From Streptococcus marimammalium DSM 18627 (GTDB taxonomy: Bacteria > Bacillota > Bacilli > Lactobacillales > Streptococcaceae), in assembly GCF_000380045.1 (NCBI RefSeq), contig NZ_KB904351.1:124001-188000 (forward strand): a stretch of DNA of 64,000 nt, in the 5' to 3' direction. This document shows positions 8,484-17,224 of this stretch, in pieces. The notes below the pieces were generated by a model. It was not told where the DNA came from. It searched no databases and saw only the letters and a list, made by a program, of their open reading frames with translations. The first letter of the stretch is position 1, and the number at the start of each line of letters is the position of its first letter. Made by a program: the position numbers and the translations under genes.

Positions 8484-10262
8484 TTGGCAATTGATAAAAC
8501 AATGATCTCTGACATCAAAAATAGTGTTAATATCGTTGATATTATTGGTGAGGTTGTCGAACTCACAAAATCTGGTCGTAATTACCTTGGTCTATGTCCG
8601 TTTCATCAAGAAAAAACCCCATCATTTAATGTTATTGAAGATAAACAATTTTACCATTGTTTTGGCTGTGGTCGATCAGGAGATGTTTTTAAATTTTTTG
8701 AAGAATATCATCAGATTACATTTCTAGAGAGTGTTAAAACTCTTGGTGAGAGAGCTGGCTTTTCAATTAGTAGTCAATTCTTAGGAAAACAAGAACAAAA
8801 AAAACACCCGTATCATAATATTTTTGAACTTAATAAAGATGCCGCCAAATTTTATCATGCTGTTTTAATGACAACCACGATTGGTAAAAAGGCAAAAGAG
8901 TACCTTTATAATCGGGGCTTGACTGATGAGTTAATCACTTATTTTAATATTGGGTTAGCACCAGATGAGACAGATTTTCTTTTTCAAGCAATTGGCTCTA
9001 AATATGAGGAAAAAGACCTCATAGCTTCTGGATTATTCAATATTAGTGATAGTAATCAGTTATATGATGCCTTTAGAAAACGTATCATATTTCCTTTGTC
9101 AGATGATTTAGGTAACCTCATTGGTTTTTCTGGTCGTATTTGGACAAACGATAATTCTAATAAAAATGTGGCGAAATATAAAAATACGAGAACAACACCA
9201 TTTTTTAATAAATCCTATGAATTATATCATTTAGATAAAGCAAAAACTATTATCAAAAAAACAAATGAAGTATATATCATGGAAGGTTTTATGGATGTTA
9301 TTGCTGCTTATCGATCAGGGATAAAAAATGTAGTTGCTTCTATGGGAACGGCTTTAACGATTGACCATGTTAAACACTTGAAAAAATTTACAAAAAAAGT
9401 AATTTTGACTTATGATGGTGATTCTGCTGGTCAAACTGCGATTATTAAAGCACTTGAAATATTAAGTGATTTGACAGTTGAAATTGTTAAAATGCCTCAG
9501 AAGTTGGATCCAGATGAATTTGTAAAAAAATATTCTGAACAAGAACTAGTATCTCTCTTAGAACAATCACGAATTAGCAACATTGAATTTTTAATGCAAT
9601 TTTATATGCCAAAAAATAGTGACAATCTTCAAGCAGAAATAGCTTATGTTGATCAAATGGCTCAATTAATTGCTAAAGAACAGTCTATAACTGCTCAAAA
9701 CACTTATATTTATAAATTGGCAGAGAGACTTCCAGATTTTGACTATCTTCAGGTTGAACAGGTTGTTAACAACTATCGTCTTAAACAACGTTCTTCAAAA
9801 TCAAATGTTAGAATTGATGTTTCATCCCTTAATCGAGAAATACAAAAAGTGGGATATACTACAGGCCTATTAAGAGCGGAAAATCAATTATTCCATCGTT
9901 TAATCCATCATGAATTTTTGTTAAATATTTTTAGAAATAGAGATGATTTTAAATTTGTAACACCTGAACTGCAATTTTTATATAGTATTTTAAAAGATAA
10001 AGGAGAAATTTCTACTATAGATTTAGCTCAATTAACTGATAACCAAAGGCAGGCTTATTATAAAACATTAGAAGAAAATTTACCTGATGAAATAGCTGAA
10101 AATGAAATTGAAGAAATTGAACAACGACGTAATTTCTTTTTAAGGGAACAAGACTTGAGAAAACAGAGTCAATTTATCCGTGAATCAAGTAACCAAGGTG
10201 ATATGGAAAGTGCGATTTCAGCACTTGAAGCCTTGATTGAACAAAAGCGTCATATGGAATAA
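8484..10262 (+). CDS. dnaG: DNA primase
   Basis: DnaG synthesises RNA primers at the replication fork. The protein shows the N-terminal zinc-binding domain (CPFHQEKTPSF, then FHCFGCGRSGDVFKF-like spacing, with Cys-His-Cys-Cys ligands at about residues 40-65), the TOPRIM domain with VYIMEGFMDVIA and LTYDGDSAGQ (about 265-335), and a C-terminal DnaB-binding helical region. The start is set at TTG 8484 because AGAGGTGAT lies just ahead and the upstream in-frame ATG 8439 falls within the -10 box. This gives 592 residues. rpoD follows after 9 bases. Confidence 0.95.
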   Translation: MAIDKTMISDIKNSVNIVDIIGEVVELTKSGRNYLGLCPFHQEKTPSFNVIEDKQFYHCFGCGRSGDVFKFFEEYHQITFLESVKTLGERAGFSISSQFLGKQEQKKHPYHNIFELNKDAAKFYHAVLMTTTIGKKAKEYLYNRGLTDELITYFNIGLAPDETDFLFQAIGSKYEEKDLIASGLFNISDSNQLYDAFRKRIIFPLSDDLGNLIGFSGRIWTNDNSNKNVAKYKNTRTTPFFNKSYELYHLDKAKTIIKKTNEVYIMEGFMDVIAAYRSGIKNVVASMGTALTIDHVKHLKKFTKKVILTYDGDSAGQTAIIKALEILSDLTVEIVKMPQKLDPDEFVKKYSEQELVSLLEQSRISNIEFLMQFYMPKNSDNLQAEIAYVDQMAQLIAKEQSITAQNTYIYKLAERLPDFDYLQVEQVVNNYRLKQRSSKSNVRIDVSSLNREIQKVGYTTGLLRAENQLFHRLIHHEFLLNIFRNRDDFKFVTPELQFLYSILKDKGEISTIDLAQLTDNQRQAYYKTLEENLPDEIAENEIEEIEQRRNFFLREQDLRKQSQFIRESSNQGDMESAISALEALIEQKRHME

Positions 10263-10271
10263 AGGAGAATT

Positions 10272-11381
10272 ATGGTAAGTAAAAAAGAAATATCAACGTA
10301 CAATGTACAAGTCGCAGATTTTATCCGTAATCATAAAAAAGCTGGAACAGCTGTTGATGATGAAGTTACAGAAAAATTAGTTATTCCTTTTACACTAGAT
10401 GCTGATCAAATTGAAAATTTATTGGAACGTCTCACAGATGGTGGTATTTCTATTACTGATAAAGAAGGTAATCCGTCAAATACTTATGCTGTTGAAGAAA
10501 TAAAACCAGAAGAATTAACTGATGAAGAGCTTCTCGGTAGTAATTCTGCAAAGGTTAATGATCCAGTACGCATGTACTTAAAAGAAATTGGTGTTGTGCC
10601 TCTTTTAACTACCGAAGAAGAAAAAGAATTAGCTGTCTTAGTTGACCAAGGAGATGCACTAGCCAAGCAACGTCTAGCTGAAGCTAATTTACGTTTGGTA
10701 GTATCAATCGCAAAACGCTACGTTGGTAGAGGTATGCAGTTTCTTGATTTGATTCAAGAGGGTAATATTGGGTTGATGAAAGCTGTTGATAAATTTGATT
10801 ATTCTAAAGGTTTCAAATTTTCAACTTATGCCACATGGTGGATTAGACAAGCTATTACACGTGCTATTGCAGATCAAGCTCGTACCATTCGTATTCCAGT
10901 GCATATGGTTGAAACGATTAATAAATTAGTTAGAGAGCAGCGTAATCTTCTACAAGAACTTGGTCAAGATCCTACAGCTGAACAAATTGGTGAGCGTATG
11001 GAGATGACGCCAGACAAAGTTCGTGAAATTTTGAAAATAGCTCAAGAGCCAGTGTCTTTAGAAACACCAATTGGTGAAGAAGATGATAGCCATCTCGGTG
11101 ATTTTATTGAGGATGAAGTTATTGAAAATCCAATTGATTACACAACTCGAGTTGTTTTAAGAGAACAATTGAATGAGGTTTTGGATACTTTAACTGATCG
11201 AGAAGAAAATGTTCTTCGCCTTCGTTTTGGTTTAGATGATGGTAAAATGAGAACATTGGAAGATGTTGGTAAAGTTTTTAATGTTACACGTGAACGTATT
11301 CGTCAGATTGAAGCAAAAGCTTTAAGAAAACTTCGCCATCCAAGTCGTAGTAAACAATTACGTGATTTTATTGAAGATTAA
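10272..11381 (+). CDS. rpoD: Primary sigma factor (sigma-70/SigA)
   Basis: The 369-residue sigma factor has region 1.1 (about 1-80), region 1.2 ([11 protein letters not shown]), region 2 with the -10 recognising and melting segment [17 protein letters not shown], region 3 ([14 protein letters not shown]) and region 4.2 ([20 protein letters not shown]). It directs RNA polymerase to housekeeping promoters such as those annotated in this window. AAAGGAG precedes the ATG. The dnaG-rpoD arrangement is the conserved Gram-positive macromolecular synthesis operon, here without rpsU and with a DUF59 gene downstream. Confidence 0.98.
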   Translation: MVSKKEISTYNVQVADFIRNHKKAGTAVDDEVTEKLVIPFTLDADQIENLLERLTDGGISITDKEGNPSNTYAVEEIKPEELTDEELLGSNSAKVNDPVRMYLKEIGVVPLLTTEEEKELAVLVDQGDALAKQRLAEANLRLVVSIAKRYVGRGMQFLDLIQEGNIGLMKAVDKFDYSKGFKFSTYATWWIRQAITRAIADQARTIRIPVHMVETINKLVREQRNLLQELGQDPTAEQIGERMEMTPDKVREILKIAQEPVSLETPIGEEDDSHLGDFIEDEVIENPIDYTTRVVLREQLNEVLDTLTDREENVLRLRFGLDDGKMRTLEDVGKVFNVTRERIRQIEAKALRKLRHPSRSKQLRDFIED

Positions 11382-11392
11382 GAGGGAAATTT

Positions 11393-11728
11393 ATGTCAGA
11401 AAAAAATTATTCTCTTAAAGAAGTAGATGTTATTAAGAGTAAGATTTTAAAAGCACTTGAACAAGTGATTGATCCTGAACTGGGTATTGATATTGTCAAT
11501 CTTGGCCTTATATATGAGATTAGATTTGATGATAATGGTGAAACAGAAATTGATATGACTTTGACAACTATGGGTTGCCCTCTAGCTGATTTGTTAACCG
11601 ATCAGATTTATGATGTGATGAAAACTGTACCAGAAGTCACTAAGTTGGATGTTAAACTGGTATGGTACCCAGCTTGGTCTGTTGATAAGATGAGTCGTTA
11701 TGCAAGAATTGCATTAGGTGTGCGATAA
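11393..11728 (+). CDS. DUF59/MIP18-family iron-sulfur cluster assembly factor
   Basis: The 111-residue cytosolic protein has the DUF59 core: DPELGIDIVNLGLIYEI (about residues 28-44) and the TTMGCPL segment with the single conserved cysteine (about 64). SufT/MIP18 relatives help load iron-sulfur clusters on target proteins; which targets apply here is unknown. It lies 11 bases after rpoD with GAGGG as ribosome site and closes the dnaG-rpoD operon ahead of a strong terminator. Confidence 0.88.
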   Translation: MSEKNYSLKEVDVIKSKILKALEQVIDPELGIDIVNLGLIYEIRFDDNGETEIDMTLTTMGCPLADLLTDQIYDVMKTVPEVTKLDVKLVWYPAWSVDKMSRYARIALGVR

Positions 11729-11735
11729 AAAGGAC

Positions 11736-11775
11736 AAAAAAGTTCTATGATTAAAATCATAGAACTTTTTTGTAT
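11736..11775 (+). terminator. Terminator of the dnaG-rpoD-DUF59 operon
   Basis: The long stem AAAAAAGTTCTATGAT / ATCATAGAACTTTTTT is followed by TG and an A/T-rich stretch. Confidence 0.9.
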
Positions 11776-11803
11776 AGATTAATGACAAAGATAATATAAA
11801 AAA

Positions 11804-11844
11804 TGACAATGATTATTGTCAAAAAGAAAAGGATGTGTTACAAT
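11804..11844 (+). promoter_or_regulatory. Promoter with palindromic operator for the Xre gene
   Basis: TTGTCA (11816-11821), a 17-bp spacer and TACAAT (11839-11844). The perfect palindrome TGACAAT-GATT-ATTGTCA (11804-11821) covers the -35 box, the position expected for an autoregulatory operator of the Xre protein encoded next. Confidence 0.65.
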
Positions 11845-11867
11845 AATGATGAAAATGAGGTGATCAA

Positions 11868-12083
11868 ATGCTTGTTAAAAATCGATTGAAGGAATTACGT
11901 GCTAGAGATGGCTTAAATCAAAGCCAATTAGCACAATTGGCAAAAGTGTCCAGGCAAACGATAAGTTTAATTGAACGAGGTGAATATCTACCTTCCATTT
12001 TAATTGCTTTGAAAATTGCTAATATTTTTAAGGAACCGGTAGAAAATGTTTTTCGCATAGTAGGAGGAGAAAATGAAAAATAA
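11868..12083 (+). CDS. Small Xre-family transcriptional regulator
   Basis: The 71-residue protein is essentially one helix-turn-helix domain: LKELRARDGLNQSQLAQLA, then KVSRQTISLIERGEYLPS as recognition helix. It resembles the small Cro/YozG type that partners with a membrane protein. The ATG follows GAGGTGATCAA. It overlaps the DUF3169-type membrane gene by 11 bases, so the pair are coupled. The palindrome over its promoter suggests autoregulation (inference). Confidence 0.88.
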   Translation: MLVKNRLKELRARDGLNQSQLAQLAKVSRQTISLIERGEYLPSILIALKIANIFKEPVENVFRIVGGENEK

Positions 12084-12810
12084 AAAAAAATATGGTAATC
12101 TTGTTAGCAGCTTGTTGCTTGGTGGTGTTGTGGGTTTTATTGTTGGTTTTTCTAGTGAGCTTATCAATGATAAAATATTTTTTACAAGAATAGATATTGA
12201 TAGCATCATTGATATAACATCTTTTGTTATTAGATCCATCTACACCATTTTATTTTTTATTGCTATCTTCTTATTTAGAGATGCTAAAAGATTATATCAA
12301 GATTATCAAAAAGATGATAGTTCAGAAGAGCTTTATATTACTATTAATAAAAAAGGTGCTTATAGCTTGATATTTAATAGTTTAACTTCAATTTTATGTT
12401 TCTTTAGCATTGTTTTATCTGCAAATCATTTACTAGATTTTAAATTTGTAACTATCCTATTGTTTCTATTTGATATCGTCATGACTTTTATTGTTATTTT
12501 TTTACAAGGGAGGTTGATGAAATTCTATTCGGATGTGCGTCAGATAGACATACCTCTTTTTCCTACTGTTAAAGAGGTGGCCAATAATATTCTTCAACAA
12601 GATGAAGCAGAATTGCTAAATGAATATAAGTCAAGCTTTACTATTGTTATGAGTCTTTCGGGATATGTTCTACCAGCAATTGAAATTCTACTCTTTATTT
12701 ATAGTGTATTAACAAGGACTATTCCTTTTTTAGGACTCATCATTGTCACTGTCATTCATCTTTATATTATTTTAATGCAGTTTAAGTCTGTTCGTGATTA
12801 TTATAAATAA
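12073..12810 (+). CDS. DUF3169-like multipass membrane protein
   Basis: The 245-residue protein has six predicted membrane helices, in three pairs: about residues 11-27 and 52-72, 99-120 and 127-147, 187-210 and 216-235. Charged loops include LFRDAKRLYQDYQKDDSSEE. The pattern and its partnership with a small Xre regulator match the DUF3169 family, whose function is unknown. Start ATG 12073 follows AGGAGG within the end of the regulator gene. No catalytic motif is visible. The pair may respond to a membrane signal, but nothing here proves that. Confidence 0.75.
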   Translation: MKNKKKYGNLVSSLLLGGVVGFIVGFSSELINDKIFFTRIDIDSIIDITSFVIRSIYTILFFIAIFLFRDAKRLYQDYQKDDSSEELYITINKKGAYSLIFNSLTSILCFFSIVLSANHLLDFKFVTILLFLFDIVMTFIVIFLQGRLMKFYSDVRQIDIPLFPTVKEVANNILQQDEAELLNEYKSSFTIVMSLSGYVLPAIEILLFIYSVLTRTIPFLGLIIVTVIHLYIILMQFKSVRDYYK

Positions 12811-12814
12811 ACCA

Positions 12815-12853
12815 TAAAAAAGTTTCCTTATTTCATATAAGGAAACTTTTTGG
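12815..12853. terminator. Bidirectional terminator between DUF3169 gene and nrdF
   Basis: The perfect 15-bp stem AAAAAGTTTCCTTAT with a 5-base loop and A/T tails on both sides ends the two convergent operons. Confidence 0.93.
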
Positions 12854-12855
12854 TT

Positions 12856-13815
12856 TTAGTCAAGTCCGATGAGGTAATCATCATCAGTCATCGCTTCAAC
12901 AGTACCAAGTAAGTATCCATTACCAACTTGACTGAAAAAGTCATGATTACTTGTTCCTGTTGAAATACCATTCATAATGATAGGGTTCACATCATCAGCT
13001 GTATCAGGAAAAAGAGGGTCTTGACCAAGATTCATAAGGGCTTTATTAGCATTATATCTAAGAAAAATCATCACTTCATCTGTCCAACCAAGTGGATCAT
13101 AGAGATATTTTGTGTATTTTTCTTCATTTTCATAGAGACGATAAAGAAGATCATACATCCAGTCTCTTAATTTATCTTGTTCGGCATCAGAAAGTTCGTT
13201 AAATCCCAATTGGAATTTGTAACCAATGTAGGTACCATGAACAGATTCATCACGAATAATCAATTTGATAATTTCTGCAACATTAGCCAGTTTATTATTA
13301 CCAAGATAATAGAGTGGTGTAAAAAATCCTGAATAAAAGAGAAAGGTTTCTAAAAATACACTAGCAACTTTTTTCTCTAGAGGATCTCCCTTGATATAGA
13401 TTTCATTAATCATTTCAGCTTTTTTTTGTAAATAAGGATTCTCAGAAACCCATTTGAAAATCTCTTCAATTTCTGATTTTGTATTTAAGGTTGAAAAGAT
13501 AGAAGAGTAAGATTTGGCATGAACAGATTCCATGAATTCAATATTATTAAACACTGCCTCTTCGTGAGGTGTTCTGACATCTTTTTTAAGTTGATACATA
13601 CCACTTTCAGATTGAACTGTATCAAGTAGTGTGAGACCACCAAAAACTTTACCAACTAAATCTTTTTCAACTTCTGAGAGTTTACGCCAATCATCAAGGT
13701 CATTTGATAAGGGAATACGTGTATCAAGCCAAAATTGTTCAGTTAATTTTTCCCAAGTTGATTTATCAACAGCATCTTCAATTTCATTCCAATTTATCGC
13801 GTTATAATAAGTCAT
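12856..13815 (-). CDS. nrdF: Class Ib ribonucleotide reductase, radical subunit NrdF
   Basis: The 319-residue beta subunit holds the dimetal-tyrosyl radical that starts reduction of ribonucleotides by NrdE. Metal-ligand blocks are visible: the EFMESVHAKSYSSIF helix (Glu and His ligands) and the later IIRDESVHGTYIG helix with its own Glu/His pair. The start is ATG 13815, preceded by AGGAGAGG; an in-frame upstream ATG at 13839 would overlap nrdE without a ribosome site. It is last in the nrdH-nrdI-nrdE-nrdF operon. Confidence 0.97.
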   Translation of the reverse strand: MTYYNAINWNEIEDAVDKSTWEKLTEQFWLDTRIPLSNDLDDWRKLSEVEKDLVGKVFGGLTLLDTVQSESGMYQLKKDVRTPHEEAVFNNIEFMESVHAKSYSSIFSTLNTKSEIEEIFKWVSENPYLQKKAEMINEIYIKGDPLEKKVASVFLETFLFYSGFFTPLYYLGNNKLANVAEIIKLIIRDESVHGTYIGYKFQLGFNELSDAEQDKLRDWMYDLLYRLYENEEKYTKYLYDPLGWTDEVMIFLRYNANKALMNLGQDPLFPDTADDVNPIIMNGISTGTSNHDFFSQVGNGYLLGTVEAMTDDDYLIGLD

Positions 13816-13826
13816 ATTTTCCTCTC

Positions 13827-15986
13827 CTAGATGACACAACTTTCACATTGATTTGAGCCAACTTCTTCACCATCATCTGTAAATGTACGGATGTAGTAGA
13901 TTGACTTAATACCTTTATGGAAGGCATAGTTACGAAGAATTGACAAATCACGAGTCGTTTGTTTTCTTTCTTTTTTCCATTCATAAAGGCCAAATGGAAT
14001 ATCGCTACGCATAAATAGTGTTAAGGATAGCCCTTGGTCGATGTGTTGTGTTGCAGCAGCATAAACATCGATCACTTTTCTCATATCCATATCATAAGCA
14101 GAAGTATAATAAGGAATGGTATCAGTAGCTAAACCTGATGCAGGGTAGTAGATTTTACCAATTTTCTTTTCTTGACGTTCTTCAATACGTTGTGTGATTG
14201 GATGAATACTTGCTGAAACATCATTGATATAGCTGATAGAACCATTTGGAGCAACTGCTAAACGGTTTTGATGATAAAGACCATCTTTTTGAATAGCATC
14301 AGAAAGAGCTTGCCAATCTTCTTTTGATGGGATGAAATGATCTTTAAACAATTCTTTGACTAATTCAGATTTTGGTTGGAAATTACCTGAAATATATTTT
14401 TCAAAATAAGAGCCATCAGCATATTTTGATTTTTCAAAGTTAGCAAAGCTCATTTTTCTTTCACGTGCTATATTATTAGACTCAATAAGTGTCCAATAAT
14501 TCATCAACATAAAGTAAATATCAGTGAATTCAATTGATTCAGGACTACCATATTGAATATGATTCTTTGCCAAGTAGCTGTGTAATCCCATAGCCCCAAG
14601 ACCAATAGTATGAGCTTTATTATTACCATTTTTAATGGTTGGAACAGCTTCGATATTTGAATTATCAGTGACAAATGTTAAAGCACGGGTCATTGTTCTA
14701 ATAGATTTTCCAAAATCTGGTGAAGTCATCATATTAACAATGTTGGTTGAACCAAGGTTACAAGAAATATCAGTTCCCATTTTAATGAATTCTTGTGAAT
14801 CATTAATGGTGCTTGGTTCTTGAACTTGTAAAATTTCTGAACAAAGGTTACTCATAATAATACGACCATCAATAGCACTACTATTATTAGCAGTATCTAT
14901 ATTGACGATATAAGGATAACCAGATTCTTGTTGCAGTTTAGAAATTTCAGTTTCTAAATCACGTGCTTTGATTTTTGTTTTGGAAATATTAGGGTTGTTA
15001 ATCAACTCATCATATTTTTCTGTGATATTAATATAATTGAATGGAACACCATATTCTTTTTCAATTGAATATGGGCTAAAGAGGTACATATCTTCATTTT
15101 TTCGTACTAATTCATAAAACTTATCTGGGACTGTGACACCGAGTGATAATGTTTTAACACGAATTTTTTCATCAGCATTCTCTTTTTTAGTAGACAAAAA
15201 TGCTAAGATATCCGGATGAAAGACATCAAGATAGACCACACCAGCTCCTTGACGTTGGCCTAGTTGGTTAGAGTATGAGAAACTGTCTTCAAAAAGTTTC
15301 ATGACTGGTACAACACCACTAGCTGCCCCTTCATACCCTTTAATAGGGGCACCTGCCTCGCGTAAGTTACTTAGTGAAATACCAACACCACCACCAATAC
15401 GAGACAATTGAAGAGCTGAATTAATGGAACGACCAATTGAGTTCATATCGTCTGTTGCTTGAATTAAAAAGCATGATACTAATTCACCACGACGACTCCG
15501 TCCAGCATTTAAAAAGCTAGGTGTTGCAGGTTGATAACGCTGATTAATCATTTCAATAGCTATTGATTTAGCCAAATCTTCATCACCATCTGCAAAATAA
15601 AGTGCATTATAAAGAACACGATCTTCCATACTTTCTAAGTAATACTCACCATCATTGGTTTTTAAAGCATATTGTTGATAGAATTTATAGGCAGCCATGA
15701 AAGATTTGAAGTGGAAGTTTTGTTCTTTAATAAGAGTAACTAATTCTTCAATAAATGACATGCTATATTTTTTCAGAAAAGCTTCTTCAAGATAATCATT
15801 TTGGATGAGATAATCAATCCTTTCTGAAACAGAAGGAAACGTCATAGTATTTGGGATGACATTTTCATTGAAGAAGGCTTCTAAAGCCTCTTTATCTTTA
15901 TTGAGTGGGATTTTACCATTTACAGGTCGGTTTATAGCATTATTCAAGCGAAAGTAAGAGATTTCCCCAAGATTTTTAAGACTCAT
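13827..15986 (-). CDS. nrdE: Class Ib ribonucleotide reductase, catalytic subunit NrdE
   Basis: The 719-residue alpha subunit reduces NDPs to dNDPs. Visible elements are the short N-terminal region typical of NrdE (no ATP cone), the SCFLIQATDDMNSIG segment with an active-site cysteine, the NLCSEI motif carrying the thiyl-radical cysteine and glutamate, and the flexible C-terminal cysteine pair CESC (about Cys714 and Cys717), which is re-reduced by NrdH. The gene overlaps nrdI by 11 bases and precedes nrdF by 11 bases, consistent with one transcript. Confidence 0.97.
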   Translation of the reverse strand: MSLKNLGEISYFRLNNAINRPVNGKIPLNKDKEALEAFFNENVIPNTMTFPSVSERIDYLIQNDYLEEAFLKKYSMSFIEELVTLIKEQNFHFKSFMAAYKFYQQYALKTNDGEYYLESMEDRVLYNALYFADGDEDLAKSIAIEMINQRYQPATPSFLNAGRSRRGELVSCFLIQATDDMNSIGRSINSALQLSRIGGGVGISLSNLREAGAPIKGYEGAASGVVPVMKLFEDSFSYSNQLGQRQGAGVVYLDVFHPDILAFLSTKKENADEKIRVKTLSLGVTVPDKFYELVRKNEDMYLFSPYSIEKEYGVPFNYINITEKYDELINNPNISKTKIKARDLETEISKLQQESGYPYIVNIDTANNSSAIDGRIIMSNLCSEILQVQEPSTINDSQEFIKMGTDISCNLGSTNIVNMMTSPDFGKSIRTMTRALTFVTDNSNIEAVPTIKNGNNKAHTIGLGAMGLHSYLAKNHIQYGSPESIEFTDIYFMLMNYWTLIESNNIARERKMSFANFEKSKYADGSYFEKYISGNFQPKSELVKELFKDHFIPSKEDWQALSDAIQKDGLYHQNRLAVAPNGSISYINDVSASIHPITQRIEERQEKKIGKIYYPASGLATDTIPYYTSAYDMDMRKVIDVYAAATQHIDQGLSLTLFMRSDIPFGLYEWKKERKQTTRDLSILRNYAFHKGIKSIYYIRTFTDDGEEVGSNQCESCVI

Positions 15987-16338
15987 TTTCTATAATTCCT
16001 TTAACTTTTTCTACATCTTCATCCGTACCATTGAATTCATATTCATACAAAACAGGAACATGGTAAGTTTTTGATAAGCGTCTTGCGACATGACAAAATT
16101 CTGGACCGAAATTACGATTACCAGAGCCAATAACACCCTTAAAAAAGTGATGATTTCTATCAAGAAAATCATCAACAAAATCTAATCCATCCTCATAAGT
16201 TGGTATAATTAGGATAAAATTATTATTTATATCAGGGTTTTCTTTATTTCTTTTTAATTCTAATATATTATCATAATTCAATTTTTTCATGAATCTTCTG
16301 GTTTGACCAGTCAAAGAATAAAAAACTATTGTTACCAT
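15976..16338 (-). CDS. nrdI: NrdI flavodoxin-like protein
   Basis: The 120-residue flavodoxin fold supplies oxidant to assemble the dimanganese-tyrosyl cofactor of NrdF. The FMN phosphate loop is YSLTGQTRRF (about residues 7-16), a variant of the more usual SKTGNTHRF, and the GVIGSGNRNFGPEFCHVA block (about 69-87) contains the flavin-contacting GSGNRNFG. Its place between nrdH and nrdE in a single operon supports the assignment. Confidence 0.93.
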   Translation of the reverse strand: MVTIVFYSLTGQTRRFMKKLNYDNILELKRNKENPDINNNFILIIPTYEDGLDFVDDFLDRNHHFFKGVIGSGNRNFGPEFCHVARRLSKTYHVPVLYEYEFNGTDEDVEKVKGIIENES

Positions 16339-16342
16339 TGCA

Positions 16343-16567
16343 TTAGATGATTTCTTTTAGACGATTAGGTTGAAAACCTGAAAAAACAATGTCACCAACT
16401 TCAATAACCGGAGCAGCAGTGAATCCTAAATTTTTAACATAGCTAATTTTATCAGGATTTTCATCTAGATTGATTTCTTCAAATTCTACTTGTTTTTCAG
16501 TCAGAAATTTTTTAGTCATTTTGCATTGGATGCAGTTATTTTTTGAAAAAATAGTGATTTTTGCCAT
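16343..16567 (-). CDS. nrdH: NrdH glutaredoxin-like redoxin
   Basis: The 74-residue thioredoxin-fold protein reduces the C-terminal cysteines of NrdE. The active-site pair is Cys12-Ile-Gln-Cys15 in the sequence NNCIQCKMTKKFL; most homologues have CVQC. The cis-proline motif TAAPVIEVGD and the SGFQPNRL tail are typical. It is the first gene of the operon; GGAG lies just ahead of the ATG. The paired NrdR boxes are upstream. Confidence 0.95.
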   Translation of the reverse strand: MAKITIFSKNNCIQCKMTKKFLTEKQVEFEEINLDENPDKISYVKNLGFTAAPVIEVGDIVFSGFQPNRLKEII

Positions 16568-16605
16568 TTTTTTCTCCTTACTTTTAAAAAATACAATACT
16601 TTTAT

Positions 16606-16634
16606 AGAATACCTTAAAAGAGAAAAAAAGGCAA
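16606..16634 (-). promoter_or_regulatory. Candidate promoter of nrdHIEF
   Basis: Reading the minus strand, TTGCCT (16634-16629), a 17-bp spacer and TATTCT (16611-16606) lie about 40 bases before nrdH. Another promoter nearer the NrdR boxes is possible. Confidence 0.45.
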
Positions 16635-16651
16635 GTCTGAAAATCAAATAA

Positions 16652-16667
16652 ATACTAAATATAGTGT
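16652..16667. promoter_or_regulatory. NrdR box 1
   Basis: ATACTAAATATAGTGT matches the 16-bp NrdR palindrome (consensus near ACACWATATMTTGTGT). It lies upstream of nrdH, 31 bp from box 2. Confidence 0.8.
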
Positions 16668-16682
16668 TATTCTTTCTATTGG

Positions 16683-16698
16683 TTACTATATATGGTGT
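16683..16698. promoter_or_regulatory. NrdR box 2
   Basis: TTACTATATATGGTGT is the second 16-bp box. The 31-bp start-to-start distance is three helical turns, the standard arrangement for cooperative NrdR repression of ribonucleotide reductase genes. Confidence 0.8.
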
Positions 16699-16867
16699 TT
16701 TAAGAACGTTCAAAATTTAAGAATAGTATATGAAAAAGTTAATATTTTGACATTTTCTTCTATTTCTAACCCTAAATAAACCCTAACTAATTTTTAATGA
16801 TTTGAAAGTATTTTATTGAAAATTAAAGAAAGAAGATGTGAAAATTTTTTTGCTTATCATTTTATTG

Positions 16868-16896
16868 TTGAAAAGATATGGCTGATGTGCTATAAT
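16868..16896 (+). promoter_or_regulatory. Promoter of ptsHI
   Basis: TTGAAA (16868-16873), a 17-bp spacer and extended -10 TGCTATAAT (TATAAT at 16891-16896), a strong promoter as expected for an abundant PTS operon. The leader carries the hairpin GTTGCC-ATA-GGCAAC at 16911-16925. Confidence 0.85.
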
Positions 16897-16958
16897 AAAA
16901 AAATGTAAGGGTTGCCATAGGCAACTAATAAAGATAATACACAAAGGAGAACCATTAT

Positions 16959-17222
16959 ATGGCTTCAAAAGATTTTCACATTGTTGCAGAAACAGGTATT
17001 CATGCACGTCCAGCGACGTTATTAGTTCAAACAGCTAGTAAGTTTGCCTCTGACATTACATTAGATTATAAAGGAAAAGCAGTTAACCTTAAATCAATTA
17101 TGGGTGTTATGAGTCTTGGTGTTGGTCAAGGTGCTGATGTTACAATTACAACTGAAGGTGCTGATGCAGACGAAGCACTTGCTGCTATCGTTGAAACTAT
17201 GACAAAAGAAGGATTGGCTTAA
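16959..17222 (+). CDS. ptsH: Phosphocarrier protein HPr
   Basis: The 87-residue HPr has the EI phosphorylation site His15 in [10 protein letters not shown] and the regulatory HPr-kinase site Ser46 in [11 protein letters not shown]. HPr(His-P) passes phosphate to sugar-specific PTS enzymes; HPr(Ser46-P) is the co-repressor of CcpA, relevant to the cre-like sites at 26288, 43340 and 44953. AAAGGAG precedes the ATG. ptsI starts 2 bases after the stop, so the two are cotranscribed. Confidence 0.98.
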   Translation: MASKDFHIVAETGIHARPATLLVQTASKFASDITLDYKGKAVNLKSIMGVMSLGVGQGADVTITTEGADADEALAAIVETMTKEGLA

Positions 17223-17224
17223 TT

